From Metarhizobium sp039808465 (GTDB taxonomy: Bacteria; Pseudomonadota; Alphaproteobacteria; Rhizobiales; Rhizobiaceae), in the NCBI GenBank assembly GCA_039808465.1, contig JBDHTA010000001.1, forward strand, positions 1-64,000: DNA of 64,000 nt, in the 5' to 3' direction. Of this stretch, positions 16,223-23,831 are shown piece by piece (the first letter of the stretch is position 1; the number at the start of each line of letters is the position of its first letter). The notes under the pieces were generated by a model that did not search any database, was not told where the DNA came from, and saw nothing but the letters and a program-made list of their open reading frames with translations. The position numbers and the translations under genes are program-made.

Positions 16223-17488
16223 TTATCGCCCGGCGGCGGCGCTGTCGTAGACGGCGAGCACCTGATCCACGGCGGCGATCAGAATATCCTCCACTCCCCC
16301 GATTTGCGCCGGAACGATGCCCGGCAGATATTGATGCAGCACCGTTTCCGGAATGCGGACGCCATCGAGGGCGCCGAGCAGCCTGCGGACGGCCGCCTCC
16401 GCTTCCGGCTGCGTCCAGTAGTAGCGGATGCGGTCGCTATAGCTGAAATGGCGCTGGATGCGCAGTTCCGTTTCGTCACCGTGGTAATAACCGCTCCAAT
16501 AGCCGGGTTTTTCCAGCATCAGTGCTTCCATGGCCCCGGCGAGCGGCCGCTCGCCATAGCCGGGCACGATGTCGGAGGCGACGAGATCGAGGGCGTAGAG
16601 CGCCTCGCGATAGGCAAAGGTCAGGCCGGGGCCGACCTTGAGGATCGGATAGCCGTCGCGCACCAGCGCCGCCAGCGCCTCTTCGGTCTGGTAATCGGTG
16701 GAATGCGCCTCGAACACCAGATCGGGCTCCTCGGCGAGAAGGCCGCTCAAGGCCGCTGCGCGGGGCGGATCGTAGGCGATCACATTGTCGCTGCCGAATT
16801 CGACGCCCGGCTGCACGACGAAGGCGATGACGCGGGAAAACACGTCCGCCAGCCCGGCCTTGGCGAAGGCGTCGCGGTGAACGGCGATGGTTTCGCGCGC
16901 GGCCTCCGAGGCGGTCGGCTCGACCACGTCGAGCGCATGGTCGGCGCCGCCGGGGATCGGCACTTCCGTCCCGAGAATATAGACCGGCGCGGCAAGCCCG
17001 GCGGCCTGCGCCGTGCGCTCGGCCACCGCGCAGAGCGTGGCGGCGCGGGACGCGACGGTATGGTCGTCGAGGGCCACCGGCTCCCCGGCGCAGCCCATCG
17101 AGGCGTCGAGATGGATCTTGCCGAAACCGGCCGCCACATAGGCTTCGACCATATCCGCCGCCTTCTTCAGCGCGGTCTCGGCGGGCTCCTTGCGCCAGGG
17201 ATTGGGGCCGAGATGGTCGCCGCCGAAGATGATCTGCTCGCGGCCCACATTTTCCTCGCGGGCGATCGCCTCGACGAAGGCGACGAAATCGGCGGGCGTC
17301 ATGCCGGTATAGCCGCCGAACTGGTTGACCTGGTTGCAGGTCGCCTCGATCAGCACCGGCCCGCCGCTTTTCGCCGCCCGCCGCAGCGCGGCGCGCAGAA
17401 CGGTGGGATGGGCGGAGCAGACGGAGGCGATCCCGTAGGGCCTGCCTTCGCGGCGGGCGGCCGCAAGGCCGGTCAGAACAGTGCTCAT
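16223..17488 (-). CDS. GatZ/KbaZ-family protein, probable D-tagatose-6-phosphate 4-epimerase
   Basis: The 421-residue protein belongs to the GatZ/KbaZ family (PF08013), once regarded only as the non-catalytic subunit of tagatose-bisphosphate aldolase. Visible landmarks are GIASVCSAHPTVLRAALRRA, ATCNQVNQFGGYTGM, IIFGGDHLGPNPWR, KIHLDASMGCAGEP and DLVFEAHSTDYQT. In Agrobacterium a homologue next to a tagatose kinase was shown to epimerise tagatose 6-phosphate to fructose 6-phosphate, and the same kinase-epimerase pair occurs here with no GatY/KbaY aldolase in sight. The start at 17488 overlaps the kinase stop (ATGA). The epimerase function is inferred from that neighbourhood. Confidence 0.86.
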   Translation of the reverse strand: MSTVLTGLAAARREGRPYGIASVCSAHPTVLRAALRRAAKSGGPVLIEATCNQVNQFGGYTGMTPADFVAFVEAIAREENVGREQIIFGGDHLGPNPWRKEPAETALKKAADMVEAYVAAGFGKIHLDASMGCAGEPVALDDHTVASRAATLCAVAERTAQAAGLAAPVYILGTEVPIPGGADHALDVVEPTASEAARETIAVHRDAFAKAGLADVFSRVIAFVVQPGVEFGSDNVIAYDPPRAAALSGLLAEEPDLVFEAHSTDYQTEEALAALVRDGYPILKVGPGLTFAYREALYALDLVASDIVPGYGERPLAGAMEALMLEKPGYWSGYYHGDETELRIQRHFSYSDRIRYYWTQPEAEAAVRRLLGALDGVRIPETVLHQYLPGIVPAQIGGVEDILIAAVDQVLAVYDSAAAGR

Positions 17489-18477
17489 TCCATGATCTCC
17501 CGGCCAGCGGCCGCAATGAATCGATCGAGTTCGTCCTTGCCGGAAACGCCTTCCATCGGACCCTGCTTCGTCACCGTGCGGGCGCCCGCCGCATTGGCGT
17601 AGAGCAGGGCGCTGGACGGCGGCAGACCGGCGCGGCGGATGGTGAGATAGGCGGCGCCAAAGCAGTCGCCCGCGCCGGTGGGGTCGATTTCCGTCACGGA
17701 GAAGGCGGCGCAATCCACGCGGCCGAATGCCCTGCTGAAATGCGTGGAGCCCTCGCTGCCGCGCTTGAGGACGATTTCGCCGACGCCGCGCGCCAGCAGG
17801 CTTTCGACGGCCGCCGCTTCCGTGGTTTCACCGGCGGCCACCAGCAGTTCGTCGCCCGAGGGCAGCAGCAGGTCGGTGACGGCGATCATGTCGTCGATCA
17901 GCTTGCGGCCGTCGCCGCCGCGCACCAGTTCCTTGCGCACGTTCGGATCGAAGGAAACCGAGCCGCCGCGGGCCTTGACCGAGGCGATGGCCTTGAGGAG
18001 AACCTCGCCGATGCCGGGAATGGCGAAGGCCGAGCCCATGACATGCACATGCCCGGCCCGCTCGATCAGCGCCGCCGCCGCCTCGGTCATCCGCGTTTCG
18101 CCAGCGGCCGAATGGGCGATGTTGAAGACGAAATCGCGCGCGCCGTCCGGGCGGTAGCGCACGAAGGCGCTGCCCGTCGGCTTGCCGGGAATGGTGGCGA
18201 TCGCCGAGACGTCGACGCCGTCCTTCTGCAACCGCTCGACATTGAGCCTGCCGAAGTCGTCGTCGCCGACGGCGGCAACGATGCCCGCCGCGCCGCCGAT
18301 GCGGGCGACCTGATCGATGAAGATGGCCGGAGCCCCGCTCGGGAACGGCCCCACAAGCGGCTGCGCCTCGAGGAAACCGGCGCCGATCGTCGTCGCCATG
18401 ATTTCCACCAGGATCTCGCCCACCGTTATCGTCGGGCCCAAGGCCTCTGCCGCCAAGGCGTTCGTTTCCACCGCCAT
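17485..18477 (-). CDS. PfkB-family sugar kinase, probable tagatose kinase
   Basis: Ribokinase-type kinase, 330 residues, expected to phosphorylate D-tagatose made by the dehydrogenase encoded on the other arm. The N-terminus TVGEILVEIMATTIG plus LVGPFPSGAPAIFIDQVARI closely recalls Agrobacterium tagatose kinase as I remember it. The C-terminal PfkB signature EIDPTGAGDCFGAAYL carries the catalytic Asp. It is the first gene of the minus arm, behind a well-formed promoter at 18527-18555, and overlaps the epimerase gene by the ATGA. Fructokinase is the main alternative. Confidence 0.87.
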   Translation of the reverse strand: MAVETNALAAEALGPTITVGEILVEIMATTIGAGFLEAQPLVGPFPSGAPAIFIDQVARIGGAAGIVAAVGDDDFGRLNVERLQKDGVDVSAIATIPGKPTGSAFVRYRPDGARDFVFNIAHSAAGETRMTEAAAALIERAGHVHVMGSAFAIPGIGEVLLKAIASVKARGGSVSFDPNVRKELVRGGDGRKLIDDMIAVTDLLLPSGDELLVAAGETTEAAAVESLLARGVGEIVLKRGSEGSTHFSRAFGRVDCAAFSVTEIDPTGAGDCFGAAYLTIRRAGLPPSSALLYANAAGARTVTKQGPMEGVSGKDELDRFIAAAGREIME

Positions 18478-18526
18478 CCCTCCCCACAGGCAACCGGTTG
18501 ACCGCGTTGCGATCTATCTTTCCCGG

Positions 18527-18555
18527 AGATAAATGGCCGTTGGCAAAAATGTCAA
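18527..18555 (-). promoter_or_regulatory. Promoter of the kinase-epimerase-transporter arm
   Basis: On the minus strand TTGACA (18555-18550), a 17-base spacer and TTATCT (18532-18527) form a near-consensus sigma-70-type promoter about 50 bp ahead of the kinase start. A palindrome TTTAC-N4-GTAAA (18562-18575) lies directly upstream of the -35 box and is a candidate LacI-family operator. Confidence 0.65.
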
Positions 18556-18561
18556 CTTATT

Positions 18562-18575
18562 TTTACACGCGTAAA
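18562..18575. promoter_or_regulatory. Candidate LacI-type operator 1
   Basis: Inverted repeat TTTAC-ACGC-GTAAA with a CG-centred core, typical in size and style of LacI/GalR-family sites, in the divergent control region of the polyol locus. It is placed just upstream of the minus-strand promoter. The LacI-type gene at 21103 is the obvious candidate ligand. Confidence 0.45.
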
Positions 18576-18716
18576 TGTATTTTTCACAGATCGTGTTTTG
18601 TGCGGCGCAGCAAATTTGCCTCGCGCATCGCTGCGGAAACAATCGATTTAATGAAGTAAAATCAGCATGTTAAACAGTTTATCAAAAGCCGGTTGTACTC
18701 CGTGGCAATTTCTCGC

Positions 18717-18745
18717 TTGACAATTCCGGGCGTCTCGTCCAATAT
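18717..18745 (+). promoter_or_regulatory. Promoter of the binding-protein/SmoS arm
   Basis: TTGACA (18717-18722), a 17-base spacer and CAATAT (18740-18745), about 57 bases before the binding-protein ATG. The inverted repeat at 18754-18773 begins immediately after the expected transcription start, the classical position for a repressor site. Confidence 0.62.
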
Positions 18746-18753
18746 ATTTCTTT

Positions 18754-18773
18754 ACGCATGGAATTTTATGCGT
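18754..18773. promoter_or_regulatory. Candidate operator 2 (ACGCAT-N8-ATGCGT)
   Basis: Perfect 6-bp inverted repeat with 8-base spacing, overlapping the predicted start of the binding-protein transcript. The TTTACGC at its left edge echoes the TTTAC arm of the palindrome at 18562. It could be a repressor site or, alternatively, a leader hairpin ahead of the AAAGGAGG ribosome-binding site. Confidence 0.42.
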
Positions 18774-18801
18774 GGACACCCGTAAAGGAGGAACGGACCC
18801 C

Positions 18802-20115
18802 ATGAGGACTCTCACCCGCATTCTCACGGCTTCCGCCGTCGGCCTCGGCCTTTTCGCCGGGCTCGCGCAGGCCGAGGAGATCAGCGTCGCCACCGTCAAC
18901 AACGGCGACATGATCATCATGCAGAAGCTCTCTGCCGCCTGGGAGAAGGAAACCGGCAACAAGATCAACTGGATCGTGCTCGAAGAAAACGTGCTGCGCG
19001 AGCGCGTCACCACCGACATCGCCACCAAGGGCGGCCAGTTCGACGTCATGACCATCGGCGGCTATGAAGCGCCGATCTGGGGCAAGCAGGGCTGGCTGAC
19101 GGCCGTCGACGATCTCGGCGACGACTACGACTACGGCGACCTGCTCGACCCGATCCGCGGCGGCCTGACGGTGGACGGCAAGCTCTATGCCGTGCCTTTC
19201 TACGCCGAAAGCTCGTTCACGCTCTACCGCAAGGATCTGTTCGAAGCCGCCGGCCTGACCATGCCGGAAGCGCCCACCTACGACCAGATCAAGGAATTCG
19301 CCGCCAAGCTGACCGACAAGGACAAGCAGCAATACGGCATTTGCCTTCGCGGCAAGCCGGGCTGGGGTGAGAACATGGCCTTCTTCGGAACCATGGTGAA
19401 CACCTATGGCGGCCGCTGGTTCGACATGGACTGGAAGCCGCAGCTCAATTCGGACGCCTGGAAGAAGGCCGTTACCGACTACGTCCAGCTTCTGACCGAT
19501 TACGGCCCGCCCGGCGTGACCGCAAACGGCTTCAACGAGAACCAGACGCTGTTCGCCACCGGCCATTGCGCCATGTGGATCGACGCGACCTCGGCGGCTG
19601 GCCGCATCTACGATCCCAAGCAGAGCCAGGTCGCCGACAAGACCGCGTTCACCCGCGCCCCCGTCGCCGTGACGCCGAACGGTTCGAGCTGGTCCTGGGC
19701 CTGGAGCCTCGCCATCCCGGCAACCTCGCAGAAGACCGAAGTCGCCAAGTCCTTCCTCAAATGGGCAACCTCGAAGGATTACGTGAAGATGGTCGGCGAA
19801 AGCGAAGGCTGGGTCGCCGTGCCGCCGGGCACGCGCAAGTCCACCTACGCGCTGAAGGAATACCAGGAGGCCGCGCCGTTCGCCGAGACGGTTCTCCAGG
19901 CCATCCTGTCGGCCGATCCGACCAAGCCCACCAAGGATCCGGTGCCCTATACCGGCGTGCAGTTCGTCGCCATTCCGGAATTCCAGGCGATCGGCACCTT
20001 CGTCGGCCAGCAGATCAGCGCGGTTCTTGCCGGTCAGCAGACGATCGACGCGGCGCTCGACGCCGCCCAGACCCAGGTCGAGCGCGACATGACGCGCGCG
20101 GGCTACATCAAGTAA
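18802..20115 (+). CDS. smoE: Polyol ABC transporter substrate-binding protein, SmoE/MtlE-like
   Basis: Periplasmic receptor of the sugar-alcohol importer whose membrane and ATPase subunits lie on the opposite strand. The 437-residue protein has a Sec signal peptide (cleavage near GLAQA-EE) and continues ISVATVNNGDMIIMQKL, an opening typical of sorbitol/mannitol binding proteins. Other family stretches are FDVMTIGGYEAPIWGKQGW and NENQTLFATGHCAMWIDAT. The start at 18802 has an excellent AAAGGAGG 11 bases upstream; an in-frame ATG at 18772 lies inside the candidate operator and is rejected. A GC-rich hairpin block separates it from smoS, which would allow higher expression of the receptor. Confidence 0.92.
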   Translation: MRTLTRILTASAVGLGLFAGLAQAEEISVATVNNGDMIIMQKLSAAWEKETGNKINWIVLEENVLRERVTTDIATKGGQFDVMTIGGYEAPIWGKQGWLTAVDDLGDDYDYGDLLDPIRGGLTVDGKLYAVPFYAESSFTLYRKDLFEAAGLTMPEAPTYDQIKEFAAKLTDKDKQQYGICLRGKPGWGENMAFFGTMVNTYGGRWFDMDWKPQLNSDAWKKAVTDYVQLLTDYGPPGVTANGFNENQTLFATGHCAMWIDATSAAGRIYDPKQSQVADKTAFTRAPVAVTPNGSSWSWAWSLAIPATSQKTEVAKSFLKWATSKDYVKMVGESEGWVAVPPGTRKSTYALKEYQEAAPFAETVLQAILSADPTKPTKDPVPYTGVQFVAIPEFQAIGTFVGQQISAVLAGQQTIDAALDAAQTQVERDMTRAGYIK

Positions 20116-20145
20116 GACGGGGCAACCCTCTGAAACTCCAAGCCC

Positions 20146-20200
20146 GCGGGCCTGCCCGCGGGCCCTCCCGGGGGGCCCGGTGCCTCGGCGCCGGGTTTCT
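20146..20200 (+). terminator. Intercistronic hairpins after the binding-protein gene
   Basis: Two adjacent stems: GCCCGCGGGC-CT-GCCCGCGGGC near 20150-20172, then CCCGGTGCC (20176-20184) pairing with GGCGCCGGG (20187-20195) followed by TTTCT. This looks like a partial terminator or mRNA-stabilising structure of the sort often found directly after ABC receptor genes to reduce downstream expression. Confidence 0.55.
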
Positions 20201-20273
20201 CCCTCCGGGATCAGCTTCCACCAACAGGATAGCCGCGCGAGCCAGGCCATGGCGGCGGGACGGAGAACGAAGA

Positions 20274-21044
20274 ATGAGACTTCAGGACAAGATCGCGCTT
20301 ATCACCGGCGGCGCGCGCGGCATCGGCCTCGGCTTTGCCGAGGCCTTCGTGGCCGAGGGCGCGAAGGTCATCATCGCCGACATCAACCTCGCGCGCGCCG
20401 AGGAAGCGGCCGCTTCCATCGGCCCGGCCGCGACGGCGATCAGGATCGACGTCACCGATCTGGCCGATATCGACGCGGTCGTCAAAAAGATCGACGAGGA
20501 TTTCGGCGGCATCGACATTCTCGTCAACAACGCGGCCATCTTCGACATGGCGCCGATCCAGGCGATCACCGAGGACAGCTACGACCGCGTGATGAACGTC
20601 AACCTGAAGGGCCCGCTGTTCACCATGAAGGCGGTGGCCAATGTCATGATCGCGCGCGGGCGCGGCGGCAAGATCATCAACATGGCCAGCCAGGCCGGGC
20701 GGCGCGGCGAAGCGCTGGTGACGCTCTATTGCGCCTCCAAGGCCGCGATCATCTCCGCCACCCAGTCGGCGGCGCTGGCGCTGGTCAAGCACGGCATCAA
20801 CGTCAACGCCATCGCCCCCGGCGTGGTCGACGGCGAGCATTGGGACGTCGTGGACGCGAAATTCGCCGAATGGGAAGGCCTGAAGCCCGGCGAGAAGAAA
20901 GCCGCCGTCGCCGCCTCCGTGCCGATCGGCCGCTTTGCGACGCCCGACGACATCAAGGGCCTTGCCGTCTTCCTCGCCTCGAAGGACAGCGATTATATTC
21001 TCGCCCAGACCTATAATGTCGACGGCGGCAACTGGATGAGCTAA
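20274..21044 (+). CDS. smoS: Sorbitol/galactitol dehydrogenase of the SDR family (SmoS)
   Basis: NAD-dependent short-chain dehydrogenase oxidising D-sorbitol to D-fructose and, in characterised relatives, galactitol to tagatose. The 256-residue protein has the cofactor loop TGGARGIG, NNAA in place of NNAG, catalytic Ser139, Tyr152 and Lys156 (MASQAGRRG / LYCASKAA), and the stretch INVNAIAPGVVDGEHWD with the ending AQTYNVDGGNWMS, which I recognise from Rhodobacter SmoS. It is preceded by GGAG and lies 158 bp after the receptor gene. Together with the kinase and epimerase on the other arm it gives a route from polyol to a ketose, a ketose 6-phosphate and fructose 6-phosphate. Confidence 0.92.
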   Translation: MRLQDKIALITGGARGIGLGFAEAFVAEGAKVIIADINLARAEEAAASIGPAATAIRIDVTDLADIDAVVKKIDEDFGGIDILVNNAAIFDMAPIQAITEDSYDRVMNVNLKGPLFTMKAVANVMIARGRGGKIINMASQAGRRGEALVTLYCASKAAIISATQSAALALVKHGINVNAIAPGVVDGEHWDVVDAKFAEWEGLKPGEKKAAVAASVPIGRFATPDDIKGLAVFLASKDSDYILAQTYNVDGGNWMS

Positions 21045-21056
21045 AGCCACGACGAT

Positions 21057-21091
21057 GGCGCCTTCCCGCCCCTGCCGGACGGGAAGGCGCC
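21057..21091 (+). terminator. Stem-loop after smoS
   Basis: Perfect 12-bp stem GGCGCCTTCCCG / CGGGAAGGCGCC with an 11-base loop, without a clear T-tract. Its position just after the smoS stop supports a regulator start codon downstream of it (21103 or 21169) rather than at 21055. Confidence 0.55.
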
Positions 21092-21102
21092 TCGGAAAAC
21101 GC

Positions 21103-22200
21103 ATGAGCGTGTCCGGCGGCGCTGCTTCGCCCGGACCTGCTCCGGAGGCGCGCAGGGAGCGCAGGGTTGTGGCCAAGTCGATCAAAACGATGGAGGATTT
21201 TTCAGCATTCGTCGGCCTGTCGCGGCCGACCGTGTCGAAATATTTCCACGATCCGTCCTCGGTGCGCAAGAAGACGCGCGACACCATCGAGGAGGCGCTG
21301 AGGAAATCCGGCTTCCGCCCGAACATTCTGGCGGTCAACCTCAACCGCCGCCGCTCCAACATCATCGGCGTGGTCATCCCGAACTCGATCGACCCCTTCT
21401 ACATGGCGCTGACCCGGCGCATCGAACTCATCGCCAACAGCGCGGGCTACCTCCCCTTCGTCCTCTCCTCCGACGGGCGCATGGAAATGGAGGAGAACGC
21501 GATCAAGATCTTCAAGTCCATGAATGTCGCCGGGGCGATCATCGCCCCGCTGATCATGCGCTCGCGCCAGCCCATGCTGGAGCAGCTCAGCCAGTCCATC
21601 CCGATCGTCTATATCGACTCGCCGATCAACGACACCTCGCCCTTTGTCGGCACCGACAATCGCCAGAGCTTCGGCCTGATCGTCGATTATCTCTGCCGCT
21701 CCGGCGAGCCGCCCTGCTATTTCGGCATGCCGCAGATCAACACGAATGCGGTGGCCCGGGCGAGCGCCTATAGCGAGGCGATGCAGCGGCTGGACGTCGA
21801 GCCGCGCGTCGTGCCGATTTCCGACGCGATGACCTGGGATTTCGAGAAATTCGCCTTCGAGGAAGCCAACCGGCTTTTCGAGAATATCGACCGGCTTCCC
21901 TCGCGCACGATTCTCTGCGCCAACGACCGCCTGGCCTTCGGTGTGATCGCCGCCGCCTGGCAGCGCGGGCTGAAGGTCGGCCACGGCGCGGAAAACGACC
22001 TGCGCGTCGCCGGTCACGACGATCATCCGCTTTCGGAATACGCCTGCCCGCCGATCACCACCGTCGCGCAGAATTACAACGAGATCGGCCGCATCGCGAT
22101 CGAGCTTCTGCTCTGCAAGCTGAACGATGCGGATGAGGCGGGCTGCGGCAAGGATCAGGTTCTGCTCAAGGCCGACCTGATGCTGCGGCGCTCCGCCTGA
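21103..22200 (+). CDS. LacI-family transcriptional regulator of the polyol locus
   Basis: DNA-binding repressor with an N-terminal helix-turn-helix (TMEDFSAFVGLSRPTVSKYF) and a LacI-type periplasmic-binding-like sensor domain (NIIGVVIPNSIDPFYMAL, then ILCANDRLAFGVIAAAWQRG and VAGHDDHPLSEYACPPITTV). It follows smoS in the same direction and is the likely ligand of the palindromes at 18562 and 18754. The ATG at 21103 gives 365 residues with an unstructured N-terminal extension; a GTG at 21169, which has AGGGAG upstream, gives 343 residues and puts the helix-turn-helix close to the N-terminus as in most LacI proteins. The inducer is probably the imported polyol or its ketose. Confidence 0.87.
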   Translation: MSVSGGAASPGPAPEARRERRVVAKSIKTMEDFSAFVGLSRPTVSKYFHDPSSVRKKTRDTIEEALRKSGFRPNILAVNLNRRRSNIIGVVIPNSIDPFYMALTRRIELIANSAGYLPFVLSSDGRMEMEENAIKIFKSMNVAGAIIAPLIMRSRQPMLEQLSQSIPIVYIDSPINDTSPFVGTDNRQSFGLIVDYLCRSGEPPCYFGMPQINTNAVARASAYSEAMQRLDVEPRVVPISDAMTWDFEKFAFEEANRLFENIDRLPSRTILCANDRLAFGVIAAAWQRGLKVGHGAENDLRVAGHDDHPLSEYACPPITTVAQNYNEIGRIAIELLLCKLNDADEAGCGKDQVLLKADLMLRRSA

Positions 22201-22218
22201 ACCGGGCGGCGGCGTTAG

Positions 22219-22326
22219 GCTTACCTCTCCCTGAATCCCTTCCCGTAAAGGGGCAAAGCAAGCTTCCAGCTTTCTCCCCCTTATGAGGGAGATGCCGGAA
22301 GGCAGAGGGGGTTTTCCATATGCAAT
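22219..22326 (-). repeat. MITE-like repeat B, shortened copy in reverse orientation
   Basis: Read on the minus strand it starts GCATATGGAAAACCCCCTCT, continues GCCTTCCGGCATCTCCCTC and ends GGGAAGGGATTCAGGGAGAG. This matches both ends of the repeats at 31371, 33639 and 43321, but the middle is about 50 bp shorter. It lies between the LacI gene and the GtrA operon and would be part of that operon's upstream region. Confidence 0.7.
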
Positions 22327-22449
22327 GGCAACCCGCCTCCCCTAACGAATCCCGGCCGCGCCCGGAAATTCCGCTGGCTTTCGGGGCGGGAATTGCGGCA
22401 TAGAGCATGTTCCGCAACGGAAAATGCACGCAAAGCCGGATTTCACGCC

Positions 22450-22866
22450 ATGAGCGACAGGCGCGCCACGGAAAAACTGTTCCCGCTCGCAAAACGTTTC
22501 GTCACGTTCAGCGGCGGCTCGGTGCTGGGCGCGGCGATCGATTACGCGCTGACCATGCTGTGCTACCATCTGCTGCGTATGGACCCGTCCGTGGCGTTGG
22601 CGCTGGCGATGACGGTCAGCGCTTCCGTCGTTTTCCTCTATCACGAGAAGATCACCTTCCGCGCCTCCGGGCCCGGCCGGGGCTCGCGCTACCTGCGGTT
22701 TGCGGCGCTGGCCGTGCTGGTTCTCGGCCTGCGCGTCATCGCCGTGCGGGCGCTCACCGCCGCCGGGCTTCCCGTCGCGCTGGCGCTCGCCATCGCCATC
22801 GTGCTGGTCTCGATCCTCAACTTCGCCGCCTCCTCCATGCTGATTTTCCTGAGACCGTCCGAATGA
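22450..22866 (+). CDS. GtrA-family membrane protein (lipid-linked sugar flippase candidate)
   Basis: Small 138-residue protein with four hydrophobic segments: FVTFSGGSVLGAAIDYALTM, VALALAMTVSASVVFLYHEK, YLRFAALAVLVLGLRVIAV and LALAIAIVLVSILNFAASSM. GtrA proteins are thought to flip undecaprenyl-phosphate-linked sugars or support their transfer. The stop overlaps the start of the next gene (ATGA at 22863-22866), coupling it to the GT2 enzyme, the classical GtrA-GtrB arrangement. The start at 22450 follows several upstream frames without homology. Confidence 0.85.
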   Translation: MSDRRATEKLFPLAKRFVTFSGGSVLGAAIDYALTMLCYHLLRMDPSVALALAMTVSASVVFLYHEKITFRASGPGRGSRYLRFAALAVLVLGLRVIAVRALTAAGLPVALALAIAIVLVSILNFAASSMLIFLRPSE

Positions 22867-23831
22867 ACCGCCAGAAACTGACGATCGTCGTTCCGATCTA
22901 TAACGAGAGCGAAAATCTTTCCGCGCTCGCCGCCCGCCTGAACGACGTCTCGGCGCGCATCGAGGCGGGCGGAACGCTTGCCGTCGGCTATGTCTTCGTG
23001 GATGACGGCAGCCGCGACGGCAGCTTCGACCAGCTCGCCGCCATGGATTTCGGCGGGCGGCGGGTGCGGCTTTTGCGCTTCTCGCGCAATTTCGGCAAGG
23101 AAGCGGCGCTTTCGGCGGGCATCGACGCGGCGGATGACGCCGACGCCATCGTGATGATGGACGCCGACCTGCAACATCCGCCCGAACTGGTGCTGGAGCT
23201 GGTGCGCATCTGGCAGAGCGAGAAGGTCGACAGCGTCTACACCTACAAGGAAGAACGCCGCGCCGCCGAAGGCGCGCTGAAGGCGTCGCTGACGCGCGGC
23301 TTCTACTGGATCATGAATCGCGGCGCGCGCTTCCGCATCACCGAGAATGCCGGTGATTTCCGCCTGATCAGCCGCCGCTTCGCCGATACGCTGCGGCAAT
23401 TGCCGGAAAGCGAGCGCTTCATGAAGGGGCTGTATGGCTGGGTCGGCTTTCCGCAGCGCGGCGTGCCCTTCTCGCCGCCGGAGCGCGAGCATGGCGCCTC
23501 CAGCTTCAACGCGCTGCGGCTGGTGGCGCTGTCCTTCGACGCCATGACCAGCTTCACCACCGCGCCGCTGCGCCTGATGGCGCTGGCGGGGCTCGTCATC
23601 GCGGGCGGCAGCACGCTGTACGGGCTCTATATCGTCATCGAGCGGCTTTTCTTCCTCTCCAGCGGCATCGGCATTTCCTCGGTGCTGGCGCTGGTTTCCT
23701 TCTTTGGCGGAATGCAGATGATCTTTTTCGGCCTGATCGGCGAATATATCGGCAAGACGATCCTGGAGGCGAAGCGAAGGCCCGCCTATATCGTCGCCGA
23801 CGACCTGAAGCGCGGCGGGGAGGCCCCATGA
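22863..23831 (+). CDS. Polyprenyl-phosphate glycosyltransferase, GT2 family (GtrB/DPM1/ArnC-like)
   Basis: Transfers a sugar from a nucleotide sugar to undecaprenyl phosphate on the cytoplasmic face. The 322-residue protein has the GT2 opening LTIVVPIYNESENL, the nucleotide-binding FVDDGSRDGS, the metal-binding MMDADLQHPPE and RFMKGLYGWVGFPQ, followed by two C-terminal membrane segments (about 235-300), the standard GtrB/ArnC topology. Both ends overlap neighbours by ATGA. The sugar is not readable from the sequence; the deacetylase at the end of the operon suggests an N-acetylated sugar. Confidence 0.9.
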   Translation: MNRQKLTIVVPIYNESENLSALAARLNDVSARIEAGGTLAVGYVFVDDGSRDGSFDQLAAMDFGGRRVRLLRFSRNFGKEAALSAGIDAADDADAIVMMDADLQHPPELVLELVRIWQSEKVDSVYTYKEERRAAEGALKASLTRGFYWIMNRGARFRITENAGDFRLISRRFADTLRQLPESERFMKGLYGWVGFPQRGVPFSPPEREHGASSFNALRLVALSFDAMTSFTTAPLRLMALAGLVIAGGSTLYGLYIVIERLFFLSSGIGISSVLALVSFFGGMQMIFFGLIGEYIGKTILEAKRRPAYIVADDLKRGGEAP

